Source: Acidobacteriaceae bacterium
GTDB taxonomy: Bacteria; Acidobacteriota; Terriglobia; Bryobacterales; Bryobacteraceae
DNA: 64,000 bases
Assembly (NCBI GenBank): GCA_019240475.1
Contig: JAFAYI010000024.1
Coordinates: 124,001 to 188,000 of the forward strand
Reading direction: 5' to 3'
In this document: positions 36,559 through 45,145 of the stretch, piece after piece
How positions within the stretch are numbered: position 1 is the stretch's first letter
Layout: each line of letters starts with the position of its first letter
Program-made: the position numbers and the translations under genes
The notes under the pieces: model-generated
What the model saw: the letters and a program-made list of their open reading frames with translations, nothing else
What the model was told of the DNA's origin: nothing
Databases searched by the model: none

Positions 36559-37698
36559 GTGGTGACGGACAAGACCTGGGGACACGCCACGTACGGATGC
36601 GCGGTTTGCTGCGGATATCGAGCGGTGTACTTCAGCCCCGATCCGGCGGGCGTACCGATCGAGGACAACACGGGTGTGAATGTAATGGGGATGGATGCGT
36701 GCAGCAGCGGCACAGCCAACGTAAGCGGTTATGCAACTTCGTGGACATCGGGAAATACGTCCATTTTGACGGCGCAAGCGCGCCAGATCCATGGCGTCGC
36801 CGCAGGCAGCACAGGCCATTATGCCGAATTGAGCAATATTATGTACGGGCCGGCACGGGACGGATACCCTTGCCCACTTGAGGATGTGGAGACGGGCGGG
36901 ACAGGCAACTCTGTCGCGCTCACTTGTAGTCCTTTGACCGTCGATTGGGGCAACTCCGTCGCTTGCAGCGTAGCGGGCGCGTCCGCCAGTCAGGTGACAC
37001 AATGGACGTTCTCAACGGACGGCGTGAGCGTGAACGGCCCGGCGGGTTCCTTGACCTGGTCCGGCCCGATGGTCGCCGGTGGAACGATTACGGCCATGGC
37101 GGTTGGGGCATCGCCATCTCAGACAATAACCGTCAACCCGCGATCCACCTTTCCAATTGTAGTGTTGCCGGCTCCTTCCCTTGTGGCCAACGGCTCGACC
37201 ATCAATGGAGTCACGCTTCCGACCCTCACATCGCCGCCGACAACGGAGGATGGCAGCTTTGGGGCTTCGACCTACGCGTATAACTACAATTTCACCTCGG
37301 GCGCTGCGAACTCAGGCCCAAACGCCGGAATTTATTACGTAACCAGCTTTACCGATTCCAGCAAGTATGCTTGGGAATTGAATCCGGGAGTTACAAACCC
37401 CAGCGACCCGTTCTATCAGCACCAGGGCAACTGCTTCGCAACCATCTCACAAATCACCGCCGCTGTCCAGGCGCACGAGGTGGGCGTTCCTGGCCCGAGC
37501 CATTACTCGGAGGTGCAAACCGCGTTATCCAGCAACAATCCCGCTTCGGTGGCGAACAATTCTGTCGGCAGCACATCAAGTCTCAGCACGGATTTCAGTT
37601 CGACCTACCAGACAGTCGCTAGCGCAGGCGCGCCAGAGCCACCTTCGAACCTTCCATCGAATATCAACTATCCGCCATATCAAACTTGCCCCCAGTAG
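36559..37698 (+). CDS. Fragment (3' part) of the same secreted protein, with C-A-V-C-C-G-Y motif
   Basis: The 379-residue frame starts with V-T-D-K-T-W-G-H-A-T-Y-G-C-A-V-C-C-G-Y, a cysteine-rich motif that in intact relatives lies inside one continuous protein. An immunoglobulin-like or Big-type domain follows (about residues 115-195, L-T-C-S-P-L-T-V-D-W-G). Next comes a Ser/Asn/Tyr-rich C-terminal half with N-C-F-A-T-I-S-Q-I-T-A-A-V-Q-A-H-E-V-G. The GTG start shown is the first one after the shift and has no ribosome site, so real expression is doubtful. Together with the fragment just upstream it is best read as a pseudogene or as a gene needing a -1 shift. Confidence 0.6.
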   Translation: MVTDKTWGHATYGCAVCCGYRAVYFSPDPAGVPIEDNTGVNVMGMDACSSGTANVSGYATSWTSGNTSILTAQARQIHGVAAGSTGHYAELSNIMYGPARDGYPCPLEDVETGGTGNSVALTCSPLTVDWGNSVACSVAGASASQVTQWTFSTDGVSVNGPAGSLTWSGPMVAGGTITAMAVGASPSQTITVNPRSTFPIVVLPAPSLVANGSTINGVTLPTLTSPPTTEDGSFGASTYAYNYNFTSGAANSGPNAGIYYVTSFTDSSKYAWELNPGVTNPSDPFYQHQGNCFATISQITAAVQAHEVGVPGPSHYSEVQTALSSNNPASVANNSVGSTSSLSTDFSSTYQTVASAGAPEPPSNLPSNINYPPYQTCPQ

Positions 37699-38373
37699 GA
37701 CAGACACCAATGTTGATAAACCACATATTTTTGGCGATTGCGTTGCTACTCGACTCGGGTAGGCAGGTCGCGTTTGTAGACCTGTCCCAACCTCCGCGGA
37801 CGCCAGAGCCAAGTTCTCAGGAGATACACGTGAGGGGCGGTCGAATCTACGATGGAGGCATCAAACACCCGCTTCCTGGAACGCCCACTGTCAGTCTGAG
37901 ATTGAACCAGATCATAGAGACCAAGGACGGAACTCTGGTCACGGATGTCGTCGAAGCCGTGTTGACGAATACCGGCAGCAAGGCGATCACAATCCCCATT
38001 GGAGACGACCCGGTTCCGCTGCTGAAGAGCGGCGAGCCGAATCGGCGCTATTTTCAATTTGCGGTGAAGCTTGCCAATGCAAAGCGGTTCATTGCCGTGG
38101 TGACATCTGCGTCCAACAGCGGCCAGCCCGAATCGAGCGCGGTCCTGCAACCGGGCGATACCGCACTGTTTTGGTTGCCGGCCGGCTCCTGGCGTGCGCG
38201 GGAAGAGTCGGCAGACCAGCGCGAGCCAAACCCGGACGTCACGGTCGTATTATCGCTGAACGAGAAGGTAATCGATGGAGGCGTGGATTACAACCAGATG
38301 ATCGGCGAGGAGGTGCCGGCCCAGAATTCAGTACCGCTTCCTCACGCGGCAGGGTCGGTGTTCGTCCACTGAT
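37670..38373 (+). repeat. Tandem duplication unit, copy 1
   Basis: This stretch, from ATCCGCCATATCAAA to CCACTGAT, recurs at 39054-39542. Copy 1 contains the intact 220-residue exported protein gene. The two copies lie about 1.38 kb apart in the same direction, and their last 280 bases are nearly identical. Confidence 0.85.
37710..38372 (+). CDS. Exported protein of unknown function (intact copy)
   Basis: The 220-residue product from the ATG at 37710 has a short hydrophobic leader (M-L-I-N-H-I-F-L-A-I-A-L-L-L). The mature part has beta-type character: P-S-S-Q-E-I-H-V-R-G-G-R-I-Y-D-G-G near residue 40, I-E-T-K-D-G-T-L-V-T, A-V-L-Q-P-G-D-T-A-L-F-W-L-P-A-G and a C-terminal S-L-N-E-K-V-I-D-G-G-V-D-Y. 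No named family is recognised. The same gene was duplicated downstream, where the copy has lost a central piece and is out of frame. It begins 12 bases after the frameshifted secreted-protein gene and may be a passenger of the same locus. Confidence 0.6.
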   Translation: MLINHIFLAIALLLDSGRQVAFVDLSQPPRTPEPSSQEIHVRGGRIYDGGIKHPLPGTPTVSLRLNQIIETKDGTLVTDVVEAVLTNTGSKAITIPIGDDPVPLLKSGEPNRRYFQFAVKLANAKRFIAVVTSASNSGQPESSAVLQPGDTALFWLPAGSWRAREESADQREPNPDVTVVLSLNEKVIDGGVDYNQMIGEEVPAQNSVPLPHAAGSVFVH

Positions 38374-38486
38374 TGAAATACTGTTTGCGTGCCTATCTCT
38401 TCGCCCAATTGGGGCTGGATGGCCCGTATGGAACTCTGAATTCAAGACGGGAAGCGCTGTCTCCTGCAATTGAAGGAGATATCGGA

Positions 38487-39017
38487 ATGCTAAGAAAAAG
38501 GCCTCTCGTTATGGTCCTGGCGTGCGCCACGGTATGGTGTCAGGAAACGCCTTCGCAGCAGCAGCCGCTTGCCAGGGCTAATCCCTCCGATCTGAAAATA
38601 TCCTGCCGCTTGAACGAATCCGCTCGGACGGGGGAGGTCACGATAACGAACGTGACGGATAAGCGCTGCTATTTCGCGCGTTCGGGTCCCCTGATTGACT
38701 ATCGAGTAGCCGCCATCTCCGAAACCGGAAAGCCTGTTCGGGAACTTACAATCAGGGAGGCCGTCATGCGATCAAATCCGTCGCTCAAATTTTTTAACAT
38801 GCGTGTGTCTAAAGCGCTTATTACGCTGAATCCAGAAGAAGCATATACGGCAAGTGTCCCCTTGTCCGATCACATTGTCATTCCAAGGGAAGGGGGGAGA
38901 TTTATGGTTCGGATTGGACAGGTGCTGTTTGAAAAGCCGGGAAGCGTGTTCGATGCCGATCCGACGGAGGTGATCTGGTGTGACCGCATGGCAGAGAGAT
39001 TCCCTGCTTTGAGGTGA
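38487..39017 (+). CDS. Exported protein of unknown function between the duplicated copies
   Basis: I start at the ATG at 38487, which is preceded by a GGAGAT ribosome site. The 176-residue product has a short leader (M-L-R-K-R-P-L-V-M-V-L-A-C) that could be a signal peptide or a short lipoprotein signal with Cys12. The mature part has I-S-C-R-L-N-E-S, C-Y-F-A-R-S-G-P-L and I-W-C-D-R-M-A-E-R, and three or four cysteines that could pair. The strand-rich pattern (D-H-I-V-I-P-R-E-G-G-R-F-M-V-R-I-G) recalls immunoglobulin-like accessory domains. No family is recognised. Confidence 0.6.
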   Translation: MLRKRPLVMVLACATVWCQETPSQQQPLARANPSDLKISCRLNESARTGEVTITNVTDKRCYFARSGPLIDYRVAAISETGKPVRELTIREAVMRSNPSLKFFNMRVSKALITLNPEEAYTASVPLSDHIVIPREGGRFMVRIGQVLFEKPGSVFDADPTEVIWCDRMAERFPALR

Positions 39018-39053
39018 GTTAGTATACTCCGTCCCGTCTCCTCACCCGATGGA

Positions 39054-39542
39054 ATCCGCCATATCAAAGTTGCCAATAGGACGGATACCAATGATCTCAA
39101 GATTCAAACTCTTAACGGTTGCCTTGGTGCTAGGCTCGGGTAGGCAGGTAGTGTTTGTAGACCTGTCCCAACCTCCCCAGACACCAGAACCAAGTTCTCA
39201 GGAGATACACGTGAGGGGCGGTCGAATCTACGATGGGGGCGTCAAACAGAAAGCGGTTCATTGACGTGGTGATATCCGCGTCCAATAGCGGCCGGCCCGA
39301 ATCGAGCGCGATCCTGCAACCGGGCGATACCGCACTGTTTTGGTTGCCGGCCGGCGTCTGGGGTGCGCGGGAAGAGTCGGCAGACCAGCGCGAGCCAAAC
39401 CCGGACGTCACGGTCGTATTATCGCTGAACGAGAAGGTAATCGATGGAGGCGTGGATTACAACCAGATGATCGGCGAGGAGGCGCCGGCCCAGAACTCAG
39501 TTCCGCTTCCTCACGGGGCAGGGTCGGTGTTCGTCCACTGAT
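39054..39542 (+). repeat. Tandem duplication unit, copy 2 (internally deleted)
   Basis: Counterpart of 37670-38373. The alignment runs from ATCCGCCATATCAAA to CCACTGAT and is broken by a 212-base internal loss at 39249. The 5' part has diverged visibly, whereas the 3' part differs at only a few positions. Confidence 0.85.
39091..39541 (+). pseudogene. Broken second copy of the 220-residue exported protein gene
   Basis: The start codon and leader survive (M-I-S-R-F-K-L-L-T-V-A-L-V-L-G-S-G-R-Q-V), followed by the shared I-H-V-R-G-G-R-I-Y-D-G-G. At 39249 the sequence jumps from the equivalent of position 37867 in copy 1 to that of 38081, losing 212 bases and the reading frame. The rest of the gene (A-S-N-S-G-R-P-E-S-S to S-V-F-V-H) stays readable in another frame. 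The ancestral protein cannot be made. A 57-residue truncated product is the most that could be translated from the ATG. Confidence 0.85.
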
Positions 39543-39567
39543 CCACGCCGGCACGCTGGGCGCTAGC

Positions 39568-40098
39568 ATGATCTATGCGACTGAAGTGGTGCAGCAATAC
39601 CGGGTCGCTTTACGCTATCTGTGGAATGCTCACCTTCGGCCCGATACGGGCGCTAACGATTGGGAGCCGGTACGAGCGTTGAACGCCTTGAAGCTCCCGC
39701 TCTTCCTTGCGCTGGTGATGAGGAAATTAGACTATCATGGCGAAGACCCAACGCAAATATTCGGGAATGCATTCAGAGTGGTCCCTCCGCTGTCGGCAGG
39801 CGGCATTTTGGGAGCGCTGCGAGTCGATACCGGATTTCCGGACAGGCCTGGAAAGTGCTTCGTTGAGGTTAAAGGCTCCTTCAGTGCGCAAGATTTAGAT
39901 CTGACACTGCTGGATTTTTTCGATTGGAGCGAGCTGAATTGGAGAGATTTCCGCTTCTATCGGGTCCGAATCAATCGCTTGAATGGCCACCCCGCAAGCG
40001 CCGGACGCGAGGGTGTCGTCGAAAACGGAGACGTTGACGTTCTCTGGAAACCGACGGAAATGGTCGGCCGCCCGCCGATTCCCGTCCGACCCGAGTGA
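39568..40098 (+). CDS. Unknown protein downstream of the duplicated locus
   Basis: The 176-residue product from the ATG at 39568 has no signal peptide and no motif that I recognise. It is rich in aromatic and acidic residues, with D-T-G-A-N-D-W-E-P-V-R-A-L-N-A-L-K, L-R-V-D-T-G-F-P-D-R-P-G-K and L-L-D-F-F-D-W-S-E-L-N-W-R-D-F-R-F-Y. The frame runs upstream into copy 2 of the repeat, but no ribosome site supports an earlier start. It converges with rpoD over 28 bases. The lack of any recognisable match makes it either a fast-evolving orphan or a non-functional frame. Confidence 0.5.
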   Translation: MIYATEVVQQYRVALRYLWNAHLRPDTGANDWEPVRALNALKLPLFLALVMRKLDYHGEDPTQIFGNAFRVVPPLSAGGILGALRVDTGFPDRPGKCFVEVKGSFSAQDLDLTLLDFFDWSELNWRDFRFYRVRINRLNGHPASAGREGVVENGDVDVLWKPTEMVGRPPIPVRPE

Positions 40099-40126
40099 TG
40101 TCAAGGGCGCTTATCGCGCGGCTCAG

Positions 40127-41662
40127 TTACCGCGCGGCCAGCAACGCCCGCAGATGACGGGCCCGCTCGGGCGAGCGAAGCTGGCGCAGCGCTTTGGCTT
40201 CGATCTGGCGGATGCGTTCGCGCGTGACGTCGAACTCCTGGCCGATCTCTTCGAGCGTATGCTCGCGCTCGCAGCCGATACCGAAGCGCAGCCGAATCAC
40301 TTTCTCTTCCTTGGGAGAGAGCGTCTTCAAAATATTGGCGGTCTCGTCGCGGACGTTGGAATCGATCACCGCGTCGACGGGAGAGCCGACCCAGCGATCC
40401 TCGATCAGGTCGCCGAGAGCCGATTCGCCGTCGCGGCCCACCGGCGTTTCGAGGGACACGGGATCGCGGGAGATAGTCTTCAGCTTCTGGACCTTCTCCA
40501 CCGGAATATCCATGCGCCGGCTGATCTCTTCGTTGGTCGGCACGCGGCCCAGTTCCTTTTCCAACTCGCGCGTGGCCCGCAGGAACTTGTTCATGCTCTC
40601 GTTCATATGAACGGGAATACGAATGGTGCGGGACTGGTCGGCGATCGCTCGGGTGATGGCCTGGCGAATCCACCAGGTGGCGTAAGTAGAAAATTTATAG
40701 CCGCGGCGATATTCGAATTTGTCGGCGGCGCGCATCAGGCCGATGTTGCCTTCCTGGATTAGATCGAGCAGGTGCAGACCGCGATTGACGTATTTCTTGG
40801 CGACCGAGACCACCAATCGCAGGTTGGCTTCCACCAAATCCTTCTTGGCGCGCTCGGCTTCGATTTCGCCGTGCCGGATAACGGAGACGCTGTGCCGGAG
40901 CTCGGGCAGCGATGCGCCAGCCTCCGTTTCGCGCTTCTTCAGATCGCGCCGCAACTCCTTGACCCGAAGTTGGGCGGCCGCCGAGTTGCGCAACTCCAGC
41001 TTCTTGACTTCCATGTCCAGCAAAGACATTTCGTCGGCTGTCTTTTCGATCGCGCGGACGAATTCCTTCCAGCGCGCCAGGTTAAATGGAATGGCGCGAA
41101 GAGCCCGCGAAATCTCCACCTTGCCGCGCACCACTTTGCCGGCCCATCTCTTCCGTAGCTTCTTGTTGGCCGCCGGAACGGCTTCGTATTTGTCGATGGT
41201 CTGCTGCTGCTTCTTATGGACGGCCAGATAGGCGTAGAACAGCTCGGCAATCTCGCTGCGCCGCTTCAAATCGGCCGCGCTGCCCTCTTCAATATCCGAA
41301 GGTCCGAAGTCGACGTAGCTGTCCACGTCCTCGGCGCCTTTGCGCACCAGCTCTCCGAAATCGCAGATCAAGCTCTGGATCAGCGGCGAGCGACTGATGG
41401 CCTTCTGCATGCGCAGCTTACCGCGCTCCATCTTTCGCGCGAGGCTCACCTCGCCTTCCCGCGTCAGCAGTGGAACGGAACCCATTTCCCGCAGGTACAC
41501 TCGAACCGGGTCGTCGGTGTAAATCGACTCCTCGACCTGCTGAACGCCGTGGAATTCCTCGTCTTGAACCTCTTCGGGATGGAAGAAGTTCGCGTCTTCA
41601 TCGAACGGGAGCCCTAGCGGCTCGTTCCCATCGGCTAAATATTGATCCTCGAATTGATCCAC
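40127..41662 (-). CDS. rpoD: Housekeeping RNA polymerase sigma factor RpoD (sigma-70)
   Basis: The 511-residue factor has region 1.2 at about residues 50-80 ([12 protein letters not shown]), a non-conserved helical insert, and region 2 with [14 protein letters not shown] and [10 protein letters not shown]. Region 3 and the region 4 helix-turn-helix, [20 protein letters not shown], follow. It directs RNA polymerase to -10/-35 promoters of most genes. Region 1.1 is reduced to about 48 acidic residues, shorter than in proteobacteria. dnaG, often its upstream neighbour, is absent. A small GC hairpin (7-base arms, 40115-40136) spans the stop codon. Confidence 0.98.
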   Translation of the reverse strand: MDQFEDQYLADGNEPLGLPFDEDANFFHPEEVQDEEFHGVQQVEESIYTDDPVRVYLREMGSVPLLTREGEVSLARKMERGKLRMQKAISRSPLIQSLICDFGELVRKGAEDVDSYVDFGPSDIEEGSAADLKRRSEIAELFYAYLAVHKKQQQTIDKYEAVPAANKKLRKRWAGKVVRGKVEISRALRAIPFNLARWKEFVRAIEKTADEMSLLDMEVKKLELRNSAAAQLRVKELRRDLKKRETEAGASLPELRHSVSVIRHGEIEAERAKKDLVEANLRLVVSVAKKYVNRGLHLLDLIQEGNIGLMRAADKFEYRRGYKFSTYATWWIRQAITRAIADQSRTIRIPVHMNESMNKFLRATRELEKELGRVPTNEEISRRMDIPVEKVQKLKTISRDPVSLETPVGRDGESALGDLIEDRWVGSPVDAVIDSNVRDETANILKTLSPKEEKVIRLRFGIGCEREHTLEEIGQEFDVTRERIRQIEAKALRQLRSPERARHLRALLAAR

Positions 41663-41981
41663 CTTACCTGATCACCTCTATTGCACGCTCTCAATTTCTC
41701 TATCGGGAAAGCGGGCGCACCAGCCCGAACGAACTGGTGTTCTTTTACATCCTTTTTGTTGGGTATGCCTTCGCCGGCTCCGCGCCTAAGCCGGACGCAA
41801 GTGCCAAGCCTGTCAATATAGCGCGCATCGATTATACCCGGTTTCGAGCCGCGAGTTAATACCCTAATAGGAAGATGTTCGCCAAAGTGATTGGTTTCAC
41901 GAAAGATAATGGCGCATCGGCGCTTCCGCGGGGCCCTCCGGCGCTGTGGAAAACCCGGCTCTTCGGAACCCCTTCTCCCTG
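41663..41981. other. 319-base gap between rpoD and nrdR
   Basis: No reading frame, RNA or convincing terminator stands out here. Because rpoD is transcribed leftward from 41662, its promoter and leader must lie in this stretch, and nrdR (also leftward) ends at the far side. An A/T-richer patch at about 41800-41890 is the most promoter-like part. Confidence 0.5.
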
Positions 41982-42443
41982 TTAGACCTTGCGGTGCAGC
42001 ATTACGTTTTTCAATTCGCTCAAGAATTCTTCTACATCTTGAAAGTCCCGGTAAACAGAAGCGAACCGCACATAGGCGATCTTGTCCAACCCTCGCAATC
42101 GATCCATTAGCATCTCGCCAATGAGGGTTGTAGGGAGTTCCCGCTCGGGGCTCTCCAGAAGCGAGGATTCGACCTGATTGACCAGTTCGGCCAAGCGACC
42201 CATGCTGACGGGCCGCTTCTCACAGGCTCGGAGCAGGCCGTTTAGCACCTTCTGCCGATCGAACTTCTCACGGCGCCCGTCTTTTTTGATGACCATATAG
42301 GGCACTTCGTCGCAACGTTCGTAGGTGGTAAAACGGCGCTCGCAGGCCAGGCACTCCCGGCGGCGGCGAATTGAGTCGCCTTCCTTGCTTTCACGCGAAT
42401 CGATGACTTTGTCTTCGCGATGCCCGCAAAAGGGACAGGTCAT
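41982..42443 (-). CDS. nrdR: Transcriptional repressor NrdR
   Basis: The 153-residue protein starts M-T-C-P-F-C-G-H. It has a zinc ribbon (Cys3, Cys6, Cys31, Cys34) with R-R-R-R-E-C-L-A-C-E-R-R-F-T-T-Y-E and an ATP-cone domain (V-I-K-K-D-G-R-R-E-K-F-D-R-Q-K-V). NrdR binds NrdR boxes upstream of ribonucleotide reductase genes and represses them according to the bound nucleotide. Length and motifs are complete. No reductase gene is in the window. It is followed by rpoD on the same strand after 319 bases. Confidence 0.97.
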   Translation of the reverse strand: MTCPFCGHREDKVIDSRESKEGDSIRRRRECLACERRFTTYERCDEVPYMVIKKDGRREKFDRQKVLNGLLRACEKRPVSMGRLAELVNQVESSLLESPERELPTTLIGEMLMDRLRGLDKIAYVRFASVYRDFQDVEEFLSELKNVMLHRKV

Positions 42444-42450
42444 CGTTTGC

Positions 42451-42486
42451 CTCGCATTCGCCGCTTATCTCGCATTCGCCGCTTCT
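42451..42486. repeat. Two 18-base tandem direct repeats upstream of nrdR
   Basis: The unit CTCGCATTCGCCGCTTAT at 42451-42468 is repeated with one change at 42469-42486 (end CT instead of AT). It begins 8 bases ahead of the nrdR start codon and lies in its leader region. It is not a CRISPR array. Confidence 0.8.
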
Positions 42487-42719
42487 GTCGCCCTCGGCAG
42501 GTCATCTTGCTCTTCGCGCATTCGCAACTCTATGAGCTTTAACACGAATGGGTCCAAAGACGGAAATCACCCGATTATTGACTAGATGCCGATCGAAATC
42601 GCGCACCCGCCAGCCCATCCGATTGAACTTCTTAAACTGGCATGACGTTTATCTGGGTGTAACGCCGGGGCCGGAGGTTGAATCCAGCCGAGTTCCGGAC
42701 GAACCGTTGAGGTTTAAAA

Positions 42720-43463
42720 ATGTCTGCCGCCGCCGTTTCAGTTTCGCTTACTCCCGGGCTTTCGTTAAGCTCAAAAGCGGCGGGCGCGTCTTGGAATTGG
42801 GCAGGTGGCGCCCGGATAGGGACCCCACATCGCTTGCATTCTGATACCAGCCATTCTGAAACGAGCCGTTCGGAAGCAAACCTAGTGGAACGCTGCCTGG
42901 GCGGCGAGCAGGGCGCCTGGGACGAAATGGTCAAGCTCTATACCAAGCGGGTCTATGCCATCTGCTATCGATTCACGAATCGCGATTCGGAAGCCCAGGA
43001 CCTGACGCAAGACGTTTTTCTGCGGGTATTCAAGAGTCTCTCCAGTTTTCGCGCCGGCGAAGGCTCCTTCGCGGTGTGGCTGATGCGCCTGACGCGTAAC
43101 CTTCTGGTAGACCATTACCGCCGAACCAAGCATGACCGCGTGACGGACGCTCTCGAAGACAAGCTAGCCATCTTGGAAGAGCGCCGGTCGCAGCACTCGC
43201 GCACGGACGGCCTACTCGCCGGGCGCGAGGCCGGGGAGCTCCTGGAGGCGGCTCTGCAGAAGCTCTCGCCGGAGTTGCGCGAAGCGGTTATACTGCGGGA
43301 TCTCGAAGAGCTCGAGTATCGGGAAATAGCCCAGGTGTTGAACGTACCGGAAGGAACTGTAAAGTCGAGACTGAATCGCGGGCGCGCGGAACTGGCGCGC
43401 GTGTTGCGACGCTACGAATCGAAGCGCGGGCAACGGCCGCTGGACGGCCTGTCCGCTGTGTGA
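42720..43463 (+). CDS. ECF-type RNA polymerase sigma factor
   Basis: The 247-residue sigma factor has an unusual N-terminal extension of about 50 Ser/Thr-rich residues. Region 2 (E-Q-G-A-W-D-E-M-V-K-L-Y, Y-R-F-T-N-R-D-S-E-A-Q-D-L-T-Q-D-V-F-L-R-V-F) and region 4 (L-S-P-E-L-R-E-A-V-I-L-R-D-L-E, E-Y-R-E-I-A-Q-V-L-N-V-P-E-G-T-V-K-S-R) are complete and the linker is short, as in ECF factors. It probably drives its own cassette and envelope-stress genes. Its partner anti-sigma factor overlaps its stop codon. The start at 42720 is uncertain; the extension could begin later, but no better start with a ribosome site was found. Confidence 0.93.
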   Translation: MSAAAVSVSLTPGLSLSSKAAGASWNWAGGARIGTPHRLHSDTSHSETSRSEANLVERCLGGEQGAWDEMVKLYTKRVYAICYRFTNRDSEAQDLTQDVFLRVFKSLSSFRAGEGSFAVWLMRLTRNLLVDHYRRTKHDRVTDALEDKLAILEERRSQHSRTDGLLAGREAGELLEAALQKLSPELREAVILRDLEELEYREIAQVLNVPEGTVKSRLNRGRAELARVLRRYESKRGQRPLDGLSAV

Positions 43464-43480
43464 CAGTGCAAGGGCATGGC

Positions 43481-44092
43481 ATGAACTGCTCGGAATTCGA
43501 AACACTGTTAGCCGATTACGTCGACGGCGCGTTGAGCAGTGGCGCGCGCGCGGCGCTGGAACAACACGCCTCGGCCTGCGCCGATTGCGCCGCGTTCATG
43601 ACCGACGTGACGGGAGCGGTGAGTTTTCTGGCCGGCGCGGCCGAGATCGCGCCCCCGCCCGAACTGATTACCCGGATTGCGTATCAGGCGCCGATGGGAC
43701 GCCTGCGCGATCCGCTGGACCGGCCTGGATTCTTGAACCGGATCGCGCGGAAGTGGTTGCAACCGATGCTGCAGCCGCGGCTCGCAATGGGAATGGCGAT
43801 GACCATCCTGTCGTTCGCGATGCTTGAAAAGTGCACCGGCATTCAGGTGCAGCATATACAGCCGGCGGACCTGAACCCGGTCAGAGTTTGGGACGGTGTC
43901 GAAGACCGCGCGATGCGAACGAAAGACCGCGCCGTGAAATATTACGAAAACATTCGCCTGGTGTACGAGATCCAGAGCCGCCTGAAGGAGATGGAAGCCC
44001 AGCAAGAGGCTTCCTCCCAGCCGAAGCCGCAAAGCAAGCCGAGCGGTGGACAGAGCGGCCAGCGCAACAGCCAGACCAAATCGACCAGATGA
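43481..44092 (+). CDS. Zinc-finger anti-sigma factor (zf-HC2), membrane-bound
   Basis: The 203-residue protein (start ATG 43481) has the zf-HC2 motif His29-x3-Cys33-x2-Cys36 in E-Q-H-A-S-A-C-A-D-C. A linker and one likely membrane segment (about residues 105-123, A-M-G-M-A-M-T-I-L-S-F-A-M-L) lead to a 75-residue outer part that is Gln/Ser/Lys-rich at the end. It should bind and hold the ECF sigma factor and release it on a signal. A GTG at 43460 overlaps the sigma stop in a G-T-G-T-G-A junction and would add 7 residues, so translation is coupled either way. It precedes the B-box gene by 10 bases. Confidence 0.9.
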   Translation: MNCSEFETLLADYVDGALSSGARAALEQHASACADCAAFMTDVTGAVSFLAGAAEIAPPPELITRIAYQAPMGRLRDPLDRPGFLNRIARKWLQPMLQPRLAMGMAMTILSFAMLEKCTGIQVQHIQPADLNPVRVWDGVEDRAMRTKDRAVKYYENIRLVYEIQSRLKEMEAQQEASSQPKPQSKPSGGQSGQRNSQTKSTR

Positions 44093-44102
44093 GGGAACCA
44101 CG

Positions 44103-44909
44103 ATGACGTGCTATTTACATCCAGATGCGCCCGCGACAGCGTTTTGCCGCTCCTGCGGAAGGCCGCTTTGCGCACTCTGCCAGCGGACCGCCGAAGGAAC
44201 CGTGTTTTGCCAAGAGCACGCGCCGAACGCGAGCTTCGGCTTCAGCGCTCCCCAGGAGCCTGTGGGGGCCTCGGGTCCGGACCCGTATAACGCCGCGCCC
44301 CCGCCCTACACGCCGCCGCCCTACACGTCACCGCCCTACACGTCATCGGCGCCGTTCCCACCCTCGCCCTCCGCGCCGGTCGGTCGCACTTCGCCGGTGG
44401 CGGCCTTCTGGCTCGGCCTGATTCCAGGCGTAGGCGCTATTTACAACGGCCAATATATGAAGGGCCTGGTGCATGCCATCATCCTCGGCGTCTTGTTGAG
44501 CCTGACCGATTCGGCCGAAAACACCGCCGGCCAACCGTTGCTGGGGATGGTGCTGACGGCGTTCTGGTTCTACATGGCGTTTGAGGCGTATCACACGGCC
44601 AAGAAGCGTCAGTTGGGGGCGCCGGTCGAGGAGTGGTCCAGTCTGTTGGGAGCGGCGCCGCGCACAGGGCGCGTGCCACTGGGGCCTATCATCCTGATCG
44701 GCATCGGCGTAATTTTCCTGCTCGATACAATGCACCTGCTCGATTTCCGCGAGTTCGGCCGTTTCTGGCCGGTGATTTTGATTCTGGTGGGAGCGCACCT
44801 GCTGTACTCGCGCCTGACAACGCCGGCGCGCGTGCCGCCCGTTCGATCCGCGTCCGTGCCGCCTTCTAATCCCGTTGGGCCCAATCCTGTCGCCGAGGAC
44901 CGGCCGTGA
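44103..44909 (+). CDS. B-box zinc finger protein with LiaF-like membrane domain
   Basis: The 268-residue product opens with a B-box-type zinc finger (Cys3, His6, Cys15, Cys18, Cys23, Cys26, Cys36, His39; C-Y-L-H-P-D-A-P-A-x-A-F-C-R-S-C-G-R-P-L-C). A proline-rich linker with repeated P-P-Y-T units (residues 60-95) comes next. Then there are several membrane segments, with G-A-I-Y-N-G-Q-Y-M-K-G-L in the first and a DUF5668/LiaI-LiaF-like pair (P-L-G-P-I-I-L-I-G-I-G-V-I-F-L-L-D) at the C-terminus. I start at the ATG at 44103; the longer frame upstream overlaps the anti-sigma gene. It likely links envelope status to the cassette. Confidence 0.85.
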   Translation: MTCYLHPDAPATAFCRSCGRPLCALCQRTAEGTVFCQEHAPNASFGFSAPQEPVGASGPDPYNAAPPPYTPPPYTSPPYTSSAPFPPSPSAPVGRTSPVAAFWLGLIPGVGAIYNGQYMKGLVHAIILGVLLSLTDSAENTAGQPLLGMVLTAFWFYMAFEAYHTAKKRQLGAPVEEWSSLLGAAPRTGRVPLGPIILIGIGVIFLLDTMHLLDFREFGRFWPVILILVGAHLLYSRLTTPARVPPVRSASVPPSNPVGPNPVAEDRP

Positions 44910-45145
44910 ATAGAGCCGCTCTCTTTGTGCAGGCCGCGCGCGGGCCGATCCTGCTGATTACGATTGGGGCGTTGTTTGCCATCCACCAGGCCGGCATTCT
45001 CTCCTTTTCGCGGACGTGGCCGCTCATCATCATCACGATCGGCGTTATGAAGCTGGTGGAACGCATGGTGGCGCGCCCCGCTTACCCGCCCATTCCCGGA
45101 CCCCCGATGTCCGGGCCGCCGCGATATGGAGGGCCCGTCCGATGA
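44906..45145 (+). CDS. Small LiaI/LiaF-like membrane protein (DUF5668)
   Basis: The 79-residue product consists of two hydrophobic helices with the DUF5668 pattern (G-P-I-L-L-I-T-I-G-A-L-F-A-I-H-Q and W-P-L-I-I-I-T-I-G-V-M-K-L-V-E) and a short proline-rich tail (P-A-Y-P-P-I-P-G-P-P-M). It is nearly the same as the C-terminal half of the preceding protein, so it looks like a partial duplication within the cassette. Its GTG start overlaps the upstream stop by 4 bases, and its own stop overlaps the next start by 4 bases. Confidence 0.88.
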   Translation: MNRAALFVQAARGPILLITIGALFAIHQAGILSFSRTWPLIIITIGVMKLVERMVARPAYPPIPGPPMSGPPRYGGPVR

